64,000 nt of DNA. Origin: a virus. This document shows positions 24,127 through 36,200 of this stretch, piece after piece. Made by a program: the position numbers and the translations under genes. Under the pieces are notes generated by a model. The model saw only the letters and a program-made list of their open reading frames with translations. It made no database searches and was not told the DNA's origin. Every line of letters begins with the position of its first letter. Position 1 is the stretch's first letter. The stretch spans positions 1-64,000 of the IMG/VR virus record IMGVR_UViG_3300020193_000007. The stretch is one strand, 5' to 3'.

Positions 24127-25389
24127 TTACAGATTATAATTCACTTCTACAATTAAATCTGATAGAACTGGGGGTATCTTATTTTCAAGCATCGCTAGGC
24201 TTACCTCTATATAAACGTGGCTTGAAGTGTTTGGGTTTGTTAAAACATAGTTTGACCCAGATGGGTAAAATATCCTATAGGAAAATACACTATTTAAAAG
24301 AGACTGAGGTAATGTGTATATTTTGGGTGAAACGTTTAAGATTTCATTTATTGTTTTTCCTGCGGGAGCGTCAAATCTAATGAAAGTTCTTCCTGTCTCA
24401 ATAAATTTTTCATATCTTACGTCTATATCGCTTAATCCATACGTGTAAACGTAAGAGCTGTTTTCTTTAATATAGTTTCTTTGCCTTAACAAAACTCTAA
24501 TGGCTGTTATTTTTTTATCGGCGCAATAAAACTTCTGAGGACCAGAATTAATAATTGCATCGGATCCCACTATCGACCAGCCACCTGGAGCCACCTTACC
24601 TACGGCATCGTATTCCTGATCGTAATATCCGTAACTGAGTGGATAATAACCGTCTTTATCCGACATGCTCGGATTAGCAGCGGTTGTATATTCTACTTTA
24701 ATTATATCAACTCCGTTGGAGGGAAATGGAGAAAGTGACACACAATTACTCAAAGAATTGCCAATTGATCCTGTTGGTATTTTTATGTAGAAAAACATGC
24801 TTACGCCAAGTGGATTGGGTTCATTTAAAATAACATTTCTTCTCCACACCTTATCTGGCTGATTGATGAATGCATTTTGAACCGGGGTGGTATCTATAAA
24901 CGCTCCACTTCCATCTCCTCCAGCAATATTTGGATCTATTCTTGTTTCCAAAAAATCTGGGACTACCTGACCCTTAAGGGCGTTAACATATTTAATTTTA
25001 GAATGAGATGAACCAATGATTTGCGGGAGCGTTAAGTCATTATAATACTCATTAAAGACCAATGCTTGAGAAGCTGGTATGGCGTAAGGGGTGTTTATAA
25101 ATGGCACCAGGTCTATTTGATTTTTGGAATGAATTGAAAGTTGATTTGTATTAATACTTTCAATTACCCTAATTCTATCAGCCAAATTTTTAACTGCAGA
25201 AGATAAAAAGATATTTTCTTTTATTATTCTTTCAATTATTTCAGATATTTTTTTATCAACAACAGAATATTTATTATAAAGATAAACTAAATCCGCATAA
25301 TTTTGCTCTATGCGCTCATTAAAATCTGAACTAGATATAGGTCCATGATATTGAATGGGCTTTTTTTGAGTGTAAATAAACTCTGACAT
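24127..25389 (-). CDS. Tail fibre or baseplate protein with GPISSSDFN motif (420 aa)
   Basis: N-terminal YHGPISSSDFNERIEQNYAD is a motif shared with the next proteins, followed by a coiled-coil (SVVDKKISEIIERIIKENIF) and a long beta-rich region with many Tyr, Asn and Ser. Part of a tandem of fibre-like genes. The shared motif probably docks the protein to a common partner (inference). Confidence 0.6.
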   Translation of the reverse strand: MSEFIYTQKKPIQYHGPISSSDFNERIEQNYADLVYLYNKYSVVDKKISEIIERIIKENIFLSSAVKNLADRIRVIESINTNQLSIHSKNQIDLVPFINTPYAIPASQALVFNEYYNDLTLPQIIGSSHSKIKYVNALKGQVVPDFLETRIDPNIAGGDGSGAFIDTTPVQNAFINQPDKVWRRNVILNEPNPLGVSMFFYIKIPTGSIGNSLSNCVSLSPFPSNGVDIIKVEYTTAANPSMSDKDGYYPLSYGYYDQEYDAVGKVAPGGWSIVGSDAIINSGPQKFYCADKKITAIRVLLRQRNYIKENSSYVYTYGLSDIDVRYEKFIETGRTFIRFDAPAGKTINEILNVSPKIYTLPQSLLNSVFSYRIFYPSGSNYVLTNPNTSSHVYIEVSLAMLENKIPPVLSDLIVEVNYNL

Positions 25390-25397
25390 CTTATCTC

Positions 25398-25835
25398 CTA
25401 ATTATCTTTCTGCAGTGCGCCTTCGATTAAGCTAAGTTTACGCATTAACCAATCTATATGAGCGCTGTTTTTTTGGAATTTTTCAAACCTTAGGCTTTCA
25501 TTAAAATAAGGCGTCGACTGCTCAACAATATACTCGTTGCTATCCTCGTCATAATAGATGTTCTGCGAATATATGGTCATTTTTAAATCTTCATTTAAAT
25601 AGTAATCCGGAGTAGCTGCATATAGATTATTTCCCAACATTGTTGATATATTATCTATTTGATTACTTAATACGTCTAATTTAGACTTAAGTTTGTTAAT
25701 ATCCAATAAGAATTGATCGTTAAATAAGTTTAAAACACTAGAAGGTATTGGACCCCTGTAGGTAAGCCTATGCCTCTGAAGATTGGGTTCAAAGATGTTT
25801 TCTCTTTTATTGAAATCTGAATGTGATATTGCCAT
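25398..25835 (-). CDS. Short fibre-like protein with GPIPSS motif (145 aa)
   Basis: N-terminus RHRLTYRGPIPSSVLNLFND, then a heptad-like coiled coil (DINKLKSKLDVLSNQIDNIS). Ends in an acidic region. This is nearly only the docking segment plus coiled coil of its neighbours, so it may be an adaptor. Confidence 0.55.
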   Translation of the reverse strand: MAISHSDFNKRENIFEPNLQRHRLTYRGPIPSSVLNLFNDQFLLDINKLKSKLDVLSNQIDNISTMLGNNLYAATPDYYLNEDLKMTIYSQNIYYDEDSNEYIVEQSTPYFNESLRFEKFQKNSAHIDWLMRKLSLIEGALQKDN

Positions 25836-25843
25836 GGGCTCCC

Positions 25844-28051
25844 CTAATGCTTAAACTTTAGTGTGTAAGAGATTACTGATGGTGCAGAATAGGAATCAGC
25901 ACCCCTGAATAGATCTGCTCTAACCCTGATTGATTCAGGAGATTTTTCACTATTAGTTAAATAATATACTTTTGTTCCGTCTTTAATTTCCTCTGTTCTT
26001 CTATAAATTATTTCTAAATTATTTTCATAATTTATTACAGAAAATACATTATCTATATTAGAATATTTAGTGCGCAAATCTTCTTGCTTTACAAAGTAAA
26101 AGTAGTTTTGATAAACTTCAGAATTTGGAATAGAAATAAGTGACACTCCCTCCATCAGGGATATTGCCCCGTTAAACGGCGTTTTAACGCCCTGTGAATC
26201 ATTTGTCGATTTGTTAATTATTAAAACAATTGAATTTTGACCTTTTTTAAAATTCCAAGTTAGGGAAGATAAAAGTGTTCCCGCAGACAATGCTCCTCCT
26301 GCGGAAATTAAGACACCGTTAAGATAAACTTCGATATCCCAGTATTGAGCGGATAAAGACTTTAGAAAATTTTTGGTCATTGTTATAGAATTTTCCATAT
26401 AAATATTTGTAGAAATATAAATACTACCATAGGGAACATTTTGGGCTTGATAAAATTCTTGATTATCACCAAGTGAGATATTAAATTTATTTGCGATAAT
26501 GTCTTTTCTGGCACCGGTGATAATTTGCTGCCAAGAATCCCTGCCCAGAGACGTGCCTGTCACCAAAGCGGCTAACACCTGATTGCTTTCGGTATTTTCA
26601 AGCATATAAACATCGTATGGGTCAGTGTCTTTCGGGAATTTTGCCAATCTATAAACGCTAAACCCATTTTGAACAGCGTCATTTCTATAGGAAAAGTCTT
26701 TTATTGGATTATTGTATTGGGTTGATCTTGGAATTCTAGTCATTTCACTTTTTGTAGATTGAATACTGCTGGTAGTGGCGGGGACTATTCTTGATTCAAT
26801 TCTGTTAGACCCCTTAAAAGAAACTACACTTGAGTTTGAGGCATTTTTTAATGAAGCTGGCGATACCTGCGTCCAATTGTAGTCATTAATAAATTTTTCA
26901 TTTCCCTTTTCTTCAGCTATATAATAATTTATTGAAGTACCTTTTGGAATCTGATGATTGGCCTCAAAATATACGGAGTCAATAGTTAAAGTTTTATTTT
27001 GATTTACCGGCAATGATATTGGTTGACTGACAAAAGTGGCTGATGAATCGTAGTATGGGGCTGTAATGATCAGCTCATTAATTCTAAAATCATAAACGTA
27101 ATTAATTTGATTAGAAGTATTTTGAATATAATCTGGTTCTGTTTTTGTAAGGAATAATTCTATATTTGAAGTAACGGTTGTCGGAAATGAAAAAGAGAAT
27201 GAATCAAAATCAGATGAGCCAGATTTTGAGAATGTCATTGGATTTGCGATATCATTTACCCTATTGATCACCACATCTACATCAACAGATTTCTTAGAAT
27301 TTAACCTACCCTCTACGAGAGAAATGCCAGACAGGTTTGTTCCAGCGGATGAAATTGGTATTGATATCTTTAGCGAACACAAACCTATTGATGGAGATTG
27401 AAATGCATACCTCCATTCAGAATTATTTAATCCATTAAATACGTTTGCCAAATTGACGGAAGGAATGCCATACACTTTTTTGCCATCTAAAAAAATTTCG
27501 ATCGAGGCGCTAGAAACTTTGCTTATAATATTTCCAATATAATTAAATGTTCCGGAAGTTAACTGTGGAATAGTTAACTTTCTTGCTGATACGTCAACAA
27601 TAGCAGATGTTTTTGATAAATCGGTAAGAGCCGTATTGTTAAAGGCATTAGTATGACTATAGTAAAATCCATCTGTATTGTTTATTGCAAAAAGTTTGTC
27701 ATCTATATTTTTTTCTAATTCAGCTCTTCTAGACTTAAGGCTTTCAATTCTAGAATTAAATGCCGTTATTAGATCATATAAGTCACTAATTTGTTCATGA
27801 AAAGAATCATATAAAACATCTACATTAAAAGACGTGTGTGCTGTAATTTGATTAATTTTTTCAACATCAATTATTGAACTTGCAGAAAGGTCGTTATAAG
27901 GAACTGGAATCGGAAATCCCGGTCTATATCTACTAAAATATCTTCCGAATATGGTTGATATCTCACTTTCACTAGGCTTGTTTCCAAGTGAATAGTATAT
28001 TTTGTATATTGTCTCTAAAAATCTTTTTTTCTGTATATTTTCTATTGTCAT
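25844..28051 (-). CDS. Tail fibre or baseplate-associated protein (735 aa)
   Basis: The N-terminal helical region has a related opening (RPGFPIPVPYNDLSASSIID) and a coiled coil (YDLITAFNSRIESLKSRRAE), followed by about 550 residues of Ser/Asn/Tyr-rich beta-sheet sequence. It contains no enzymatic motif I recognise. Overlap-free packing with both neighbours. Probably a baseplate or fibre subunit. Confidence 0.6.
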   Translation of the reverse strand: MTIENIQKKRFLETIYKIYYSLGNKPSESEISTIFGRYFSRYRPGFPIPVPYNDLSASSIIDVEKINQITAHTSFNVDVLYDSFHEQISDLYDLITAFNSRIESLKSRRAELEKNIDDKLFAINNTDGFYYSHTNAFNNTALTDLSKTSAIVDVSARKLTIPQLTSGTFNYIGNIISKVSSASIEIFLDGKKVYGIPSVNLANVFNGLNNSEWRYAFQSPSIGLCSLKISIPISSAGTNLSGISLVEGRLNSKKSVDVDVVINRVNDIANPMTFSKSGSSDFDSFSFSFPTTVTSNIELFLTKTEPDYIQNTSNQINYVYDFRINELIITAPYYDSSATFVSQPISLPVNQNKTLTIDSVYFEANHQIPKGTSINYYIAEEKGNEKFINDYNWTQVSPASLKNASNSSVVSFKGSNRIESRIVPATTSSIQSTKSEMTRIPRSTQYNNPIKDFSYRNDAVQNGFSVYRLAKFPKDTDPYDVYMLENTESNQVLAALVTGTSLGRDSWQQIITGARKDIIANKFNISLGDNQEFYQAQNVPYGSIYISTNIYMENSITMTKNFLKSLSAQYWDIEVYLNGVLISAGGALSAGTLLSSLTWNFKKGQNSIVLIINKSTNDSQGVKTPFNGAISLMEGVSLISIPNSEVYQNYFYFVKQEDLRTKYSNIDNVFSVINYENNLEIIYRRTEEIKDGTKVYYLTNSEKSPESIRVRADLFRGADSYSAPSVISYTLKFKH

Positions 28052-28053
28052 AA

Positions 28054-30522
28054 TTAAATTATCCTTGCACCAAGCTTATACCAATAAAGTATTGGAGTGG
28101 AATTTGATAGTTTATTTTTTTGCATTACTGCCTTGAGTATAATAGAATTTATTGGATTTGGAACATCTGGTTCATTATAGTAGGCTATTTGAGGTATTGT
28201 TAAATTATCGCTTAAATTTTGATTAAATGCCAGTATTTCGGGTACTCCCTCAAAGCTTCTTCCAATTGGAGATATTTTAATCCACTTGCTTCCCCCATCT
28301 ACGCTTATGTAATATTTTATGGAGGCTTCCCCAAACTTGGTCTGCGGAATATATTCTGAAACCTCTAAACTTAATAGCTCCAATTGACCGTCAATAAAAA
28401 ATGGTTTTGAAATTATTTCCGCATTGTCTCTGTAGGATTCTTTGCCAATTGAAATATCTCTTATTCCGATGCTTGCTCTTTTTGCTTTAAGGTATTCAAA
28501 ATTTCTTACAAGATTTAAAAATACCTTTTTATCTTTGACTATTGGATTTGTATTCGTTTCAACAGACATATTTGATGAAAGCGGAATATCTATAACCTTG
28601 AGGCATACTCCAAAGTTTTTTTCTATATCAGTTAAGGGGATTGGAGGAGGTGCGGGGAACTGTAAGGTTTGATAAATTCCTACCCTAAATTGTGTTGGAC
28701 TGTCTACATGTGCAACTCTAAATGTTGCCAATATATCCAGATCATCACCCCATCTATCTCTAATATAGACTTTAGAATTTACAGATAAGCCATGATTATT
28801 GACTGTTGTTATTATTAATGTTGAAGAGTTTGAATCCTCTTGTACTGTCTTCATTTTTATTCTAAGATTTTCTAATTGTTTTCCTACATCTATGGTTGGA
28901 TCAACCAACACACATGCTGTGGACGGAATACCATCGACGATTCTTTTTATGGTGGCGTCCATAGACCCTTTTTCTGCATACCAATTTGCTTTATCCCTAG
29001 TGGAAAATAGATCAATATTTAAATTACTATCTTTTTTGTACCAATAAAACGATTCTTTTCCAGAAGTCAATTTTATTTGATATTTTGAACTGCCCGTAGT
29101 AGATTCTTTTTCTGTTATCACCACTTGTTTTTGATTATTGGCAGAACTTTTATGTACCGATAAATTATCAATGGGTGGAATAACAAGGTTTTTGTCCCAA
29201 ATGGATTCATTTTTGTGTGTAGAAATTAGGGATAATGGATTAAATCTTGTTTGGTTTTTCCATTTTTGCGAAGAGCCAACCTCATATGGTGTCCAATATG
29301 CGTGTTTGATTGTTGTGTTGTTAAATTCGCTTTGTTCCAATGTAATATATATTTTATTAACTTTTATTTCATCAAAATTTACAATTCCTTTGTTATAAAA
29401 AAAGTTTTTATAATTCTGGATTGTCTTTAAAGCGATGTCGGAACCAATCACAATCGGCTCATTTTTTATCAACTCGTAAGTTTTATTGTTAGTTTCATCC
29501 AAGAGTAAAATTGATGTTACTTTTATATTTTTTATTAGAGCATTTGCGCCTTGCGTGTCATAGCCAAAAAATGGGAGTATAGATATTGTATTGACGTATT
29601 CTCCAGATTTTGAAGAGCTAGTGAACTCAATTGTTAGACTCAGCGGCTTTGAAGTATCAAATGCGGCCCAATTAATGTATTTGCCACCGCTTCCCATGCA
29701 CTGAAACTCATACTCGGGCCTATCCTGCTCGGAGCCGGAAGGTATCAATGGATTTACAACCTCAAGTCGAATAGCTTCATACTCAAAATAGGTAGCAGCA
29801 CTTTTGTCAAGCATTGAATTTTCATTTGATCTAAGTATTGATGAGTCCTTCTCATATAAAAAGGGATTATTTTTTCCGTCATTTTCAAAAATAAAATGAT
29901 TTCCCCTTAAACCATTTGATGTCTTTACAAATTTTACTTCACTTGAAATTGAGTCATTATAATTTTGATTTACAATTCTGACCTTGGCATTCCATCTGCT
30001 GGAGTTCGTTCTCGCAAGAGAAGCGTAGCCATCTGAAACATCGGGAACATATCCGGGAGTAATTTTAGAGGATTCAACCATCGACAAATCATTAAAAGAA
30101 TCGCCGAAGTATTTAATATTAATAGAAGTACCCTTGGAATAAATTTCTAAAACATCTATCTTGGATCTTACTCTGGTTAAAAATGATTTTTCAGATTCTA
30201 TTTTATTAGAAAAAAGATTAAAAGTATTAACATAATTTGCAGATAATGTATCAAATTGATTTGTAACAATATTTAGATCATTGGACAAATTAGATACAAA
30301 TTCATTGAACATTTCAGAACTTGGAATATCACCCCTGTGTAAAGTCAGTGGCTTTGACATTACGCCACCTATATTTTTGTTTATTTCCTGCAGCAGTTTT
30401 TGATATGCCTTGTCATAATCTTTTGGTGATACGTTTTTGAGATTAGAATAATCTTCAATAAATTTTTGAACCTTAGATATTATTTGGGCATACGCTAGTG
30501 TGTCTGTAGATAATTGAGCCAT
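28054..30522 (-). CDS. Tail fibre or baseplate-associated protein with RGDIPSS motif (822 aa)
   Basis: N-terminal helices lead to LTLHRGDIPSSEMFNEFVSN, LSNDLNIVTNQFDTLSANYV, the same docking pattern as in the two genes downstream, then a long beta-rich body with sandwich-like segments (SYIKYYISVDGGSKWIK). Carbohydrate-binding-like folds are likely, none identified. Virion role from context. Confidence 0.6.
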   Translation of the reverse strand: MAQLSTDTLAYAQIISKVQKFIEDYSNLKNVSPKDYDKAYQKLLQEINKNIGGVMSKPLTLHRGDIPSSEMFNEFVSNLSNDLNIVTNQFDTLSANYVNTFNLFSNKIESEKSFLTRVRSKIDVLEIYSKGTSINIKYFGDSFNDLSMVESSKITPGYVPDVSDGYASLARTNSSRWNAKVRIVNQNYNDSISSEVKFVKTSNGLRGNHFIFENDGKNNPFLYEKDSSILRSNENSMLDKSAATYFEYEAIRLEVVNPLIPSGSEQDRPEYEFQCMGSGGKYINWAAFDTSKPLSLTIEFTSSSKSGEYVNTISILPFFGYDTQGANALIKNIKVTSILLLDETNNKTYELIKNEPIVIGSDIALKTIQNYKNFFYNKGIVNFDEIKVNKIYITLEQSEFNNTTIKHAYWTPYEVGSSQKWKNQTRFNPLSLISTHKNESIWDKNLVIPPIDNLSVHKSSANNQKQVVITEKESTTGSSKYQIKLTSGKESFYWYKKDSNLNIDLFSTRDKANWYAEKGSMDATIKRIVDGIPSTACVLVDPTIDVGKQLENLRIKMKTVQEDSNSSTLIITTVNNHGLSVNSKVYIRDRWGDDLDILATFRVAHVDSPTQFRVGIYQTLQFPAPPPIPLTDIEKNFGVCLKVIDIPLSSNMSVETNTNPIVKDKKVFLNLVRNFEYLKAKRASIGIRDISIGKESYRDNAEIISKPFFIDGQLELLSLEVSEYIPQTKFGEASIKYYISVDGGSKWIKISPIGRSFEGVPEILAFNQNLSDNLTIPQIAYYNEPDVPNPINSIILKAVMQKNKLSNSTPILYWYKLGARII

Positions 30523-30531
30523 GTCTAATCC

Positions 30532-33223
30532 TTATATGAATTTCTTTTTATATTTATTATCATACTTAAGAAAATTATTATTTATTGCAATGTCCTTGTC
30601 AAGAGAGAATTTAAATAGAAGTCTGTCGATTGAATAGTTTTCGTCCCCCTTATTGATGCTTCTTAAAATTATCCTATATCTAAAAATATTGGGTATATAT
30701 TGATAGAAAACCCTAAACGATTTGTCAATAAATTTATTAAATAAAATTGTTTGCTCAGAATGAACAAAAAGTGTAGATTCATACGAATAAAAATTCGGAA
30801 CCTGTGAGCTGGATAGGATGTAATTTGTCAGATTAATTGCATTAGATCCATCTTCAAAAATTATTTTGACTGGAGAATAGCCTGAGTAATCAAAACTGCC
30901 AAAAGAACTTTTACTTGTAGTTACCGTTCCATTAATTGATGAATAAACTGCATTGACTAATTTTTCCTGACTTATATATGGTGCGTAGGCTAGTTTGCAT
31001 GTTTTGTCTAAATTTGTTTTTTCAAACCTTTCACCATTTAAGCCGTTAAAAGATGCGTTTACCAAAACTGGATTAGCCGAGGATTTAGAAAATAAAGATA
31101 TCTCTTTGTGATTATCAATATTTTCCGGAATATACGAAACATGATATTTTTTATTTGCATTGTGATTTAATATTTGAATATTTTTTCCGTTTATATTATA
31201 AGATCCAAAAACAATCTCTGTTGAATCTCCATATAACCTAAGAGACTCTTGCCTCGGCAAAAACCTTAAGGATGCTTCCCCCCTAAGGTTTGGGAACAAT
31301 ACTTCTCCTCTGATAAATGTGTCTTGATACGGAATTATTGGCAGCCAATCTTCCTCAAAAATCGGATTATCTTTTATTGATACACTAAATTCAACTCCCG
31401 TATTATCAAATTGAGGATTATTTTCCAAATAATTTAGCTCATTAAAGTACTCTGCATACATTTTTGTTTTCATTGGAAGGCCTTCAGTCGGTATTTTTTT
31501 GCTCACAAAAAAAGACCTATTCGAAAGGGCGGATGTAGAAAAGTTTGAAGTGCTCATGGTCGTAAACTCGTTACCTTTTGAAAAGAATGATATATTTTTT
31601 ATTGAAAAAACGTATTCATACATTCCTGCGTCTTCAACATTGTCAAAAAATTCAGAAGATCTCATTGCGCTAACATGGTCGATGGAATTTTCAAGGAAGT
31701 GACTATTGTTTTCTGGCTTATTTGAATCAGATAATGGTATTATTCCTCCAGATTCATATTTGTAGACACCTTTAACTAAGTCTGTTAAATTTGATTCTAT
31801 ATAAGCTCTACTCACCATGGAGCGTAATTTTGATCCAAGAGAATAGGATACTATTGAAAACACTATATTTGACAATATAGTTGTATTTTTAAACTGATTT
31901 AAATCATCAATGTCTGAAAAGAATTTTTTGTTCTTAAATTGCTCCATCACGCCAACATTAAAATCTTCATAATCTTTAGGATAATAATCTGTATAATCAT
32001 AATAATATAATTTTTTATTTCTAGTTATATAATCAGCTGCAAAATCTTTTAAGAAATATTTAATTATCAAATCCTGTAATTTATCATGACTCTTTTTTCT
32101 TGAAGATCTTATTGCCGCAGAAATTTGATTAACCATTTTTCCATTTATTTCTGATTGAATTGGGGTTATTTTTGTCCTTAAGTAGTTACTTTGCCCAAAA
32201 AATAAAACAAGACTTTTTACAGGTTCATTTCCAGATAATTCTATGTCTACACTATTTTTAATTCTTAAAGAATTAGGAAGTAATTTATACTTACCTGAAC
32301 TAGTAGACGAAAGTGTATTTGATGAAGTAGTATTCGTAGATTGTACAAATATTTGCAAAAGGTCAAGATCATCACTTATATTTGGTGTAATGCGTATTCT
32401 GGCAATATCTTTTATTGTTTTAAATTTAATTTCAATACCTATTTGAGCTGATGGACTAATTGCATTTTCTAAATTAAAACTTGAAAAAATACTTTGATCA
32501 AATATGTTTTCTTGAATTACCATAGGCGATTTAACTGTTAGATTCCAAACATGATTTGAAGAGGAATTCAATACTTTTTCTATTCCGAGTATTGCTAGAT
32601 ATATACTCTTCTGAAAAATTCCTGTAATAAGTGATGCTTTCAATTTCGTTAATGTCTAAATTAATTAATTTTTTCTCATAATTTTCAGAATATTTTAAGG
32701 TTCCACTAAAAGAATCTACAAAACAATTCTCCCTTTGCCCAAAAGGAACTCCAGATCTATCCGGAATAATGTGCATGGCGTCTGAGTATATTTGGGAATT
32801 GGAATCATTATCAAAATTTTCTACAAAAGTATGATCATACAAGTCTTCTTCTCCGGAAAGAAAACTCCATTTATCTATATAAGATTCAAGATAGGAAATA
32901 TCTTTTTCTAATTTTTGAATTTCTCCAGAGAAAATAGAAGACATGGAAGATGTAAGTATCGATAATGTTCTTGAAATATCGTAGGTTGATTTAATTCTTA
33001 AATCGATATCTCTGAATAAGTCAATCATTGGTTCTTTTTGTATAACACTTAAGGAGTTAATCAAGCTTGGAATATAGCTTGCCGCACTAGAAAATGATCC
33101 TATTTTATTTAAAAGATTCCCTATTTGCGCCTTTTCAACAACGGATTCGGACAAAATTTCACTAACGGTCCTTCTTGATTGTCTATTGAAAGAGGATATG
33201 TTTTCGCTTAATTGAGTCAACAT
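30532..33223 (-). CDS. Large tail/baseplate protein, one CGGN site (896 aa)
   Basis: The N-terminal part (MLTQLSENISSFNRQSRRTV) is helical with coiled coil (SGEIQKLEKDISYLESYIDK) and then a beta region. At CGGA (32584-32587) the frame changes; EEYISSNT-G-IEKVLNSSSNHVWNL joins it to the following 700-residue part, which has no ATG at its start (TTG only). Reconstructed length is 896 aa. No domain recognised; beta-rich C-terminal half. Start overlaps the stop of the upstream giant gene (TAATG). Confidence 0.75.
32584..32587 (-). other. CGGA four-base codon site 8 (tail protein residue 213)
   Basis: In-frame CGG after ACT. The shift joins two parts of one beta-rich protein; zero frame stops about 55 bases later at 32531. 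Confidence 0.88.
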
Positions 33224-36200
33224 TATACTGTATTCCAGTCGTTTCCGTCCATGTCCTGAATATCAAACGCGATACCGGCAGTTAAGTTCGATCTTACTAT
33301 ATTATAAACTTCTTCTTTGGAAATAAAATTGTCTTTCACTTCTTTGGGTATTTTAATTATAACATATCCACCATTGGGATATAGGTAGCCTTTACCAGAA
33401 TAAAGATCAGAAAAGTTTAATATATTTGGTTTTTGGTCCAATAATTTAGTTGTGTTCTCAAGCGGTTTTACGCCGCCACCTTTTAGTCTTAAATCTCTTA
33501 TATTGATTTGGTCAAAAGTAAATTTTTTATTCGTAGATACAGTACCAATATGAAGCGCAAGAGGATCGTAGGAAACTTTTCTTGAATTAAACAAAGAATA
33601 ATCGTAGGTAAAATTTAAAAAATTTGTTGGTTTTATAAATTGCTTTATTTCAAAATATTCACCATTTTCTATATACTCCACCCTACATGGAAGTATGTAA
33701 AAATGAGTTGGAATATCAGTCCTAATCGCGCCATTAAGGATCTCAATTTTGTCTCCGATATTGCTTTGACATGTTTGCCATAAACGGATTGCTAAGAATT
33801 TGTTTTTTATTTATACTATATACCATTATATTGGGATTCTTAACCACATAGCTTACCATTATATTTTTAGGATTAGACGGAACTATTTCGTTGTCAAAAT
33901 AAATCAATCCCAAATGTTTATTATAATTCTTGATTTGATCATCACCAACTTCTTGCCATTGATTGTTGGAATCTTTTATTTTTATGTCAACCCAACATTC
34001 AATTGATCCGGCATCTGTGTAGTAGGTGTTTATATTTGGCTTGTTGGTCAATTCTTGAGTAACATGAAATGAACCATGCCTTAGTTTTATCTCATTTCTT
34101 GATACAACAATAGGATTCTCATCTAAGATATCATAATAACCAGATCCAAATATTCCTGAAGAGGGTATTGGTATATTGGTAGTATCGTAAAAGCACCTTA
34201 CGGTTTGCCCTTTATAGTCTTTTCTCCAATCAGTATATATTCCGTTGGTTGGTATGTTAATTTTTTTATAAAATCTACCTCTGCTCAGGTTTATAAACCA
34301 ATTGTCAAATTTAGTTAGATCCTTGGGTGGGTTGGAGATTGCGATTTTAGACCTGTCGCTTAACCTGACCGAATATATAGGGCAAACCATCTTTGCCGGA
34401 AATTGAAACTCTCTCAACGTACCTGTTCTATTTTCTATTCCAATAATATTCTCAGTGGTTATGGATTCTTTGTCTGCGTCATAGGCAATCAAACCTATGT
34501 ATATATCCCTCTTATTTTTCATATAATATTGATAAGTATACTTTTTACCTAAAAACTGTCTGGTTTTTATATTGTAGAAACCCCACTGTAATCCGTCAGG
34601 TGCGGGCAGCGAGCTTCCATTTGAGTCTTTTAAATCCCATTTTAAGATTGTATTACCAAAAGAAACATCTACTGTTGTCTTCGTTGATGCATCTAGCGGT
34701 TGAATAAACTTGGAATAATTTGGTATCCCTATTGGATTTCCCAAACTATCTGTCAAAACAACAACTCCATCCTTGACATTAATTGATCTCTTTTTATCTT
34801 GCTTGCTATTCAAACCATTTACGTCTGCATCGGCAACATAATAATTTGAAACATCATATTCTTCTGAAAACTCTTGAGAATCTACCTGCACACCGTTTGT
34901 GGTAACAACCTGATATATAGGTGCCATATTTTTTAATACACTAAATTGTGAATTAACATCTGATGAACTAAGTGTTACCGTACCGGTGGGCCCGCCCGTA
35001 CGATCAACCGAAGTTATGCTCGGATTTATTCCAGAAAAACCAGTTGTTTGCGAAGGGGGTTCTATTGTATATGTCACTCCATCTCTGATGAAAACAATAT
35101 CACTATTCTTAAAACCAGTCGATGGAGTATAAATTGATGGATCATTTAAAGTATGCGTAAAATCTACAGTTACAGGCTTTCCTTCTGCGTCCAAAATTAC
35201 TTTTCCATCTTTATCTACTGCGTTTGCCCTTATATTCAATGAAGTTAAGCTAATAGAATTTATTGTAGAACCCGGATATGCGTTGGCATCGGCGGCTGAA
35301 GCCAATTTAAAAACTCCAAAATCACCAGAGGTAATATTTGTTTCTCCGGTGATTGAACCTGATGCGGTTGCAGTAAATTTAAAATTGCCACTTTCTGTTT
35401 GAGGTGGACTTCCACTTTTACCCGGAACTGGAGTGGCAATCCTGAAACTAACATCTTTAATGGAAAACCCTTCGGCGTGGGGGCCGTAGGTTTCCTTATC
35501 TTGATTTGTCAAAGATTCCCCGACAACCTCTAACATAACATATTTTATGTTCCTATTATTTGCATCTGGGACGTTTATGGAAAATTTTTCATTTGGCGAA
35601 ATCAACCTGTCAATTACAAAAGTATTTTGTGGTTTCGCCCTAGTCGCACCTTCATTGAATTCTGGAACTCTTTGCTCCCCAAGCCCAAGATCGTCTTCAT
35701 ACATCCAAACTTTTCTGACCCTAACCGGCCAACTGCCCGAAGTGATGTTGATTGCCGATATCGTTTGCCAGTCCATTTTTTCTCCAGATTGTTTTTCAAC
35801 TTCTGGAATTTCCAAAACAATATGATCAACCACCGTCGTTGGACCGGGCACTCCGGTATAGCTTATCCTTCTATATTCGGTAGATTCAGATCCGTCATAG
35901 GCACTTTGGATATCGGAATACAAGACTGCAGCTGCTATAAACTTTATTGCGTCCTTTGGTGCCCCATTTAATTGCGACTGATATTTTGATCTGTCATATT
36001 TGTATAGATTAAGCCAGTATAATCCCAAAATTGATTTAGTTTCAGAATCAACTATTGAATCTATTTTGTTTAATTTTTTCTTCGACTGAAATTGTCTAAC
36101 TGCGTCTGCCGTTTTTGCATCATATACTCCATTCAACGTAATGGCAATATTATTTTTAGAAAGAGTATATTGAACATACAATATGTAGCTTGTTGACATC

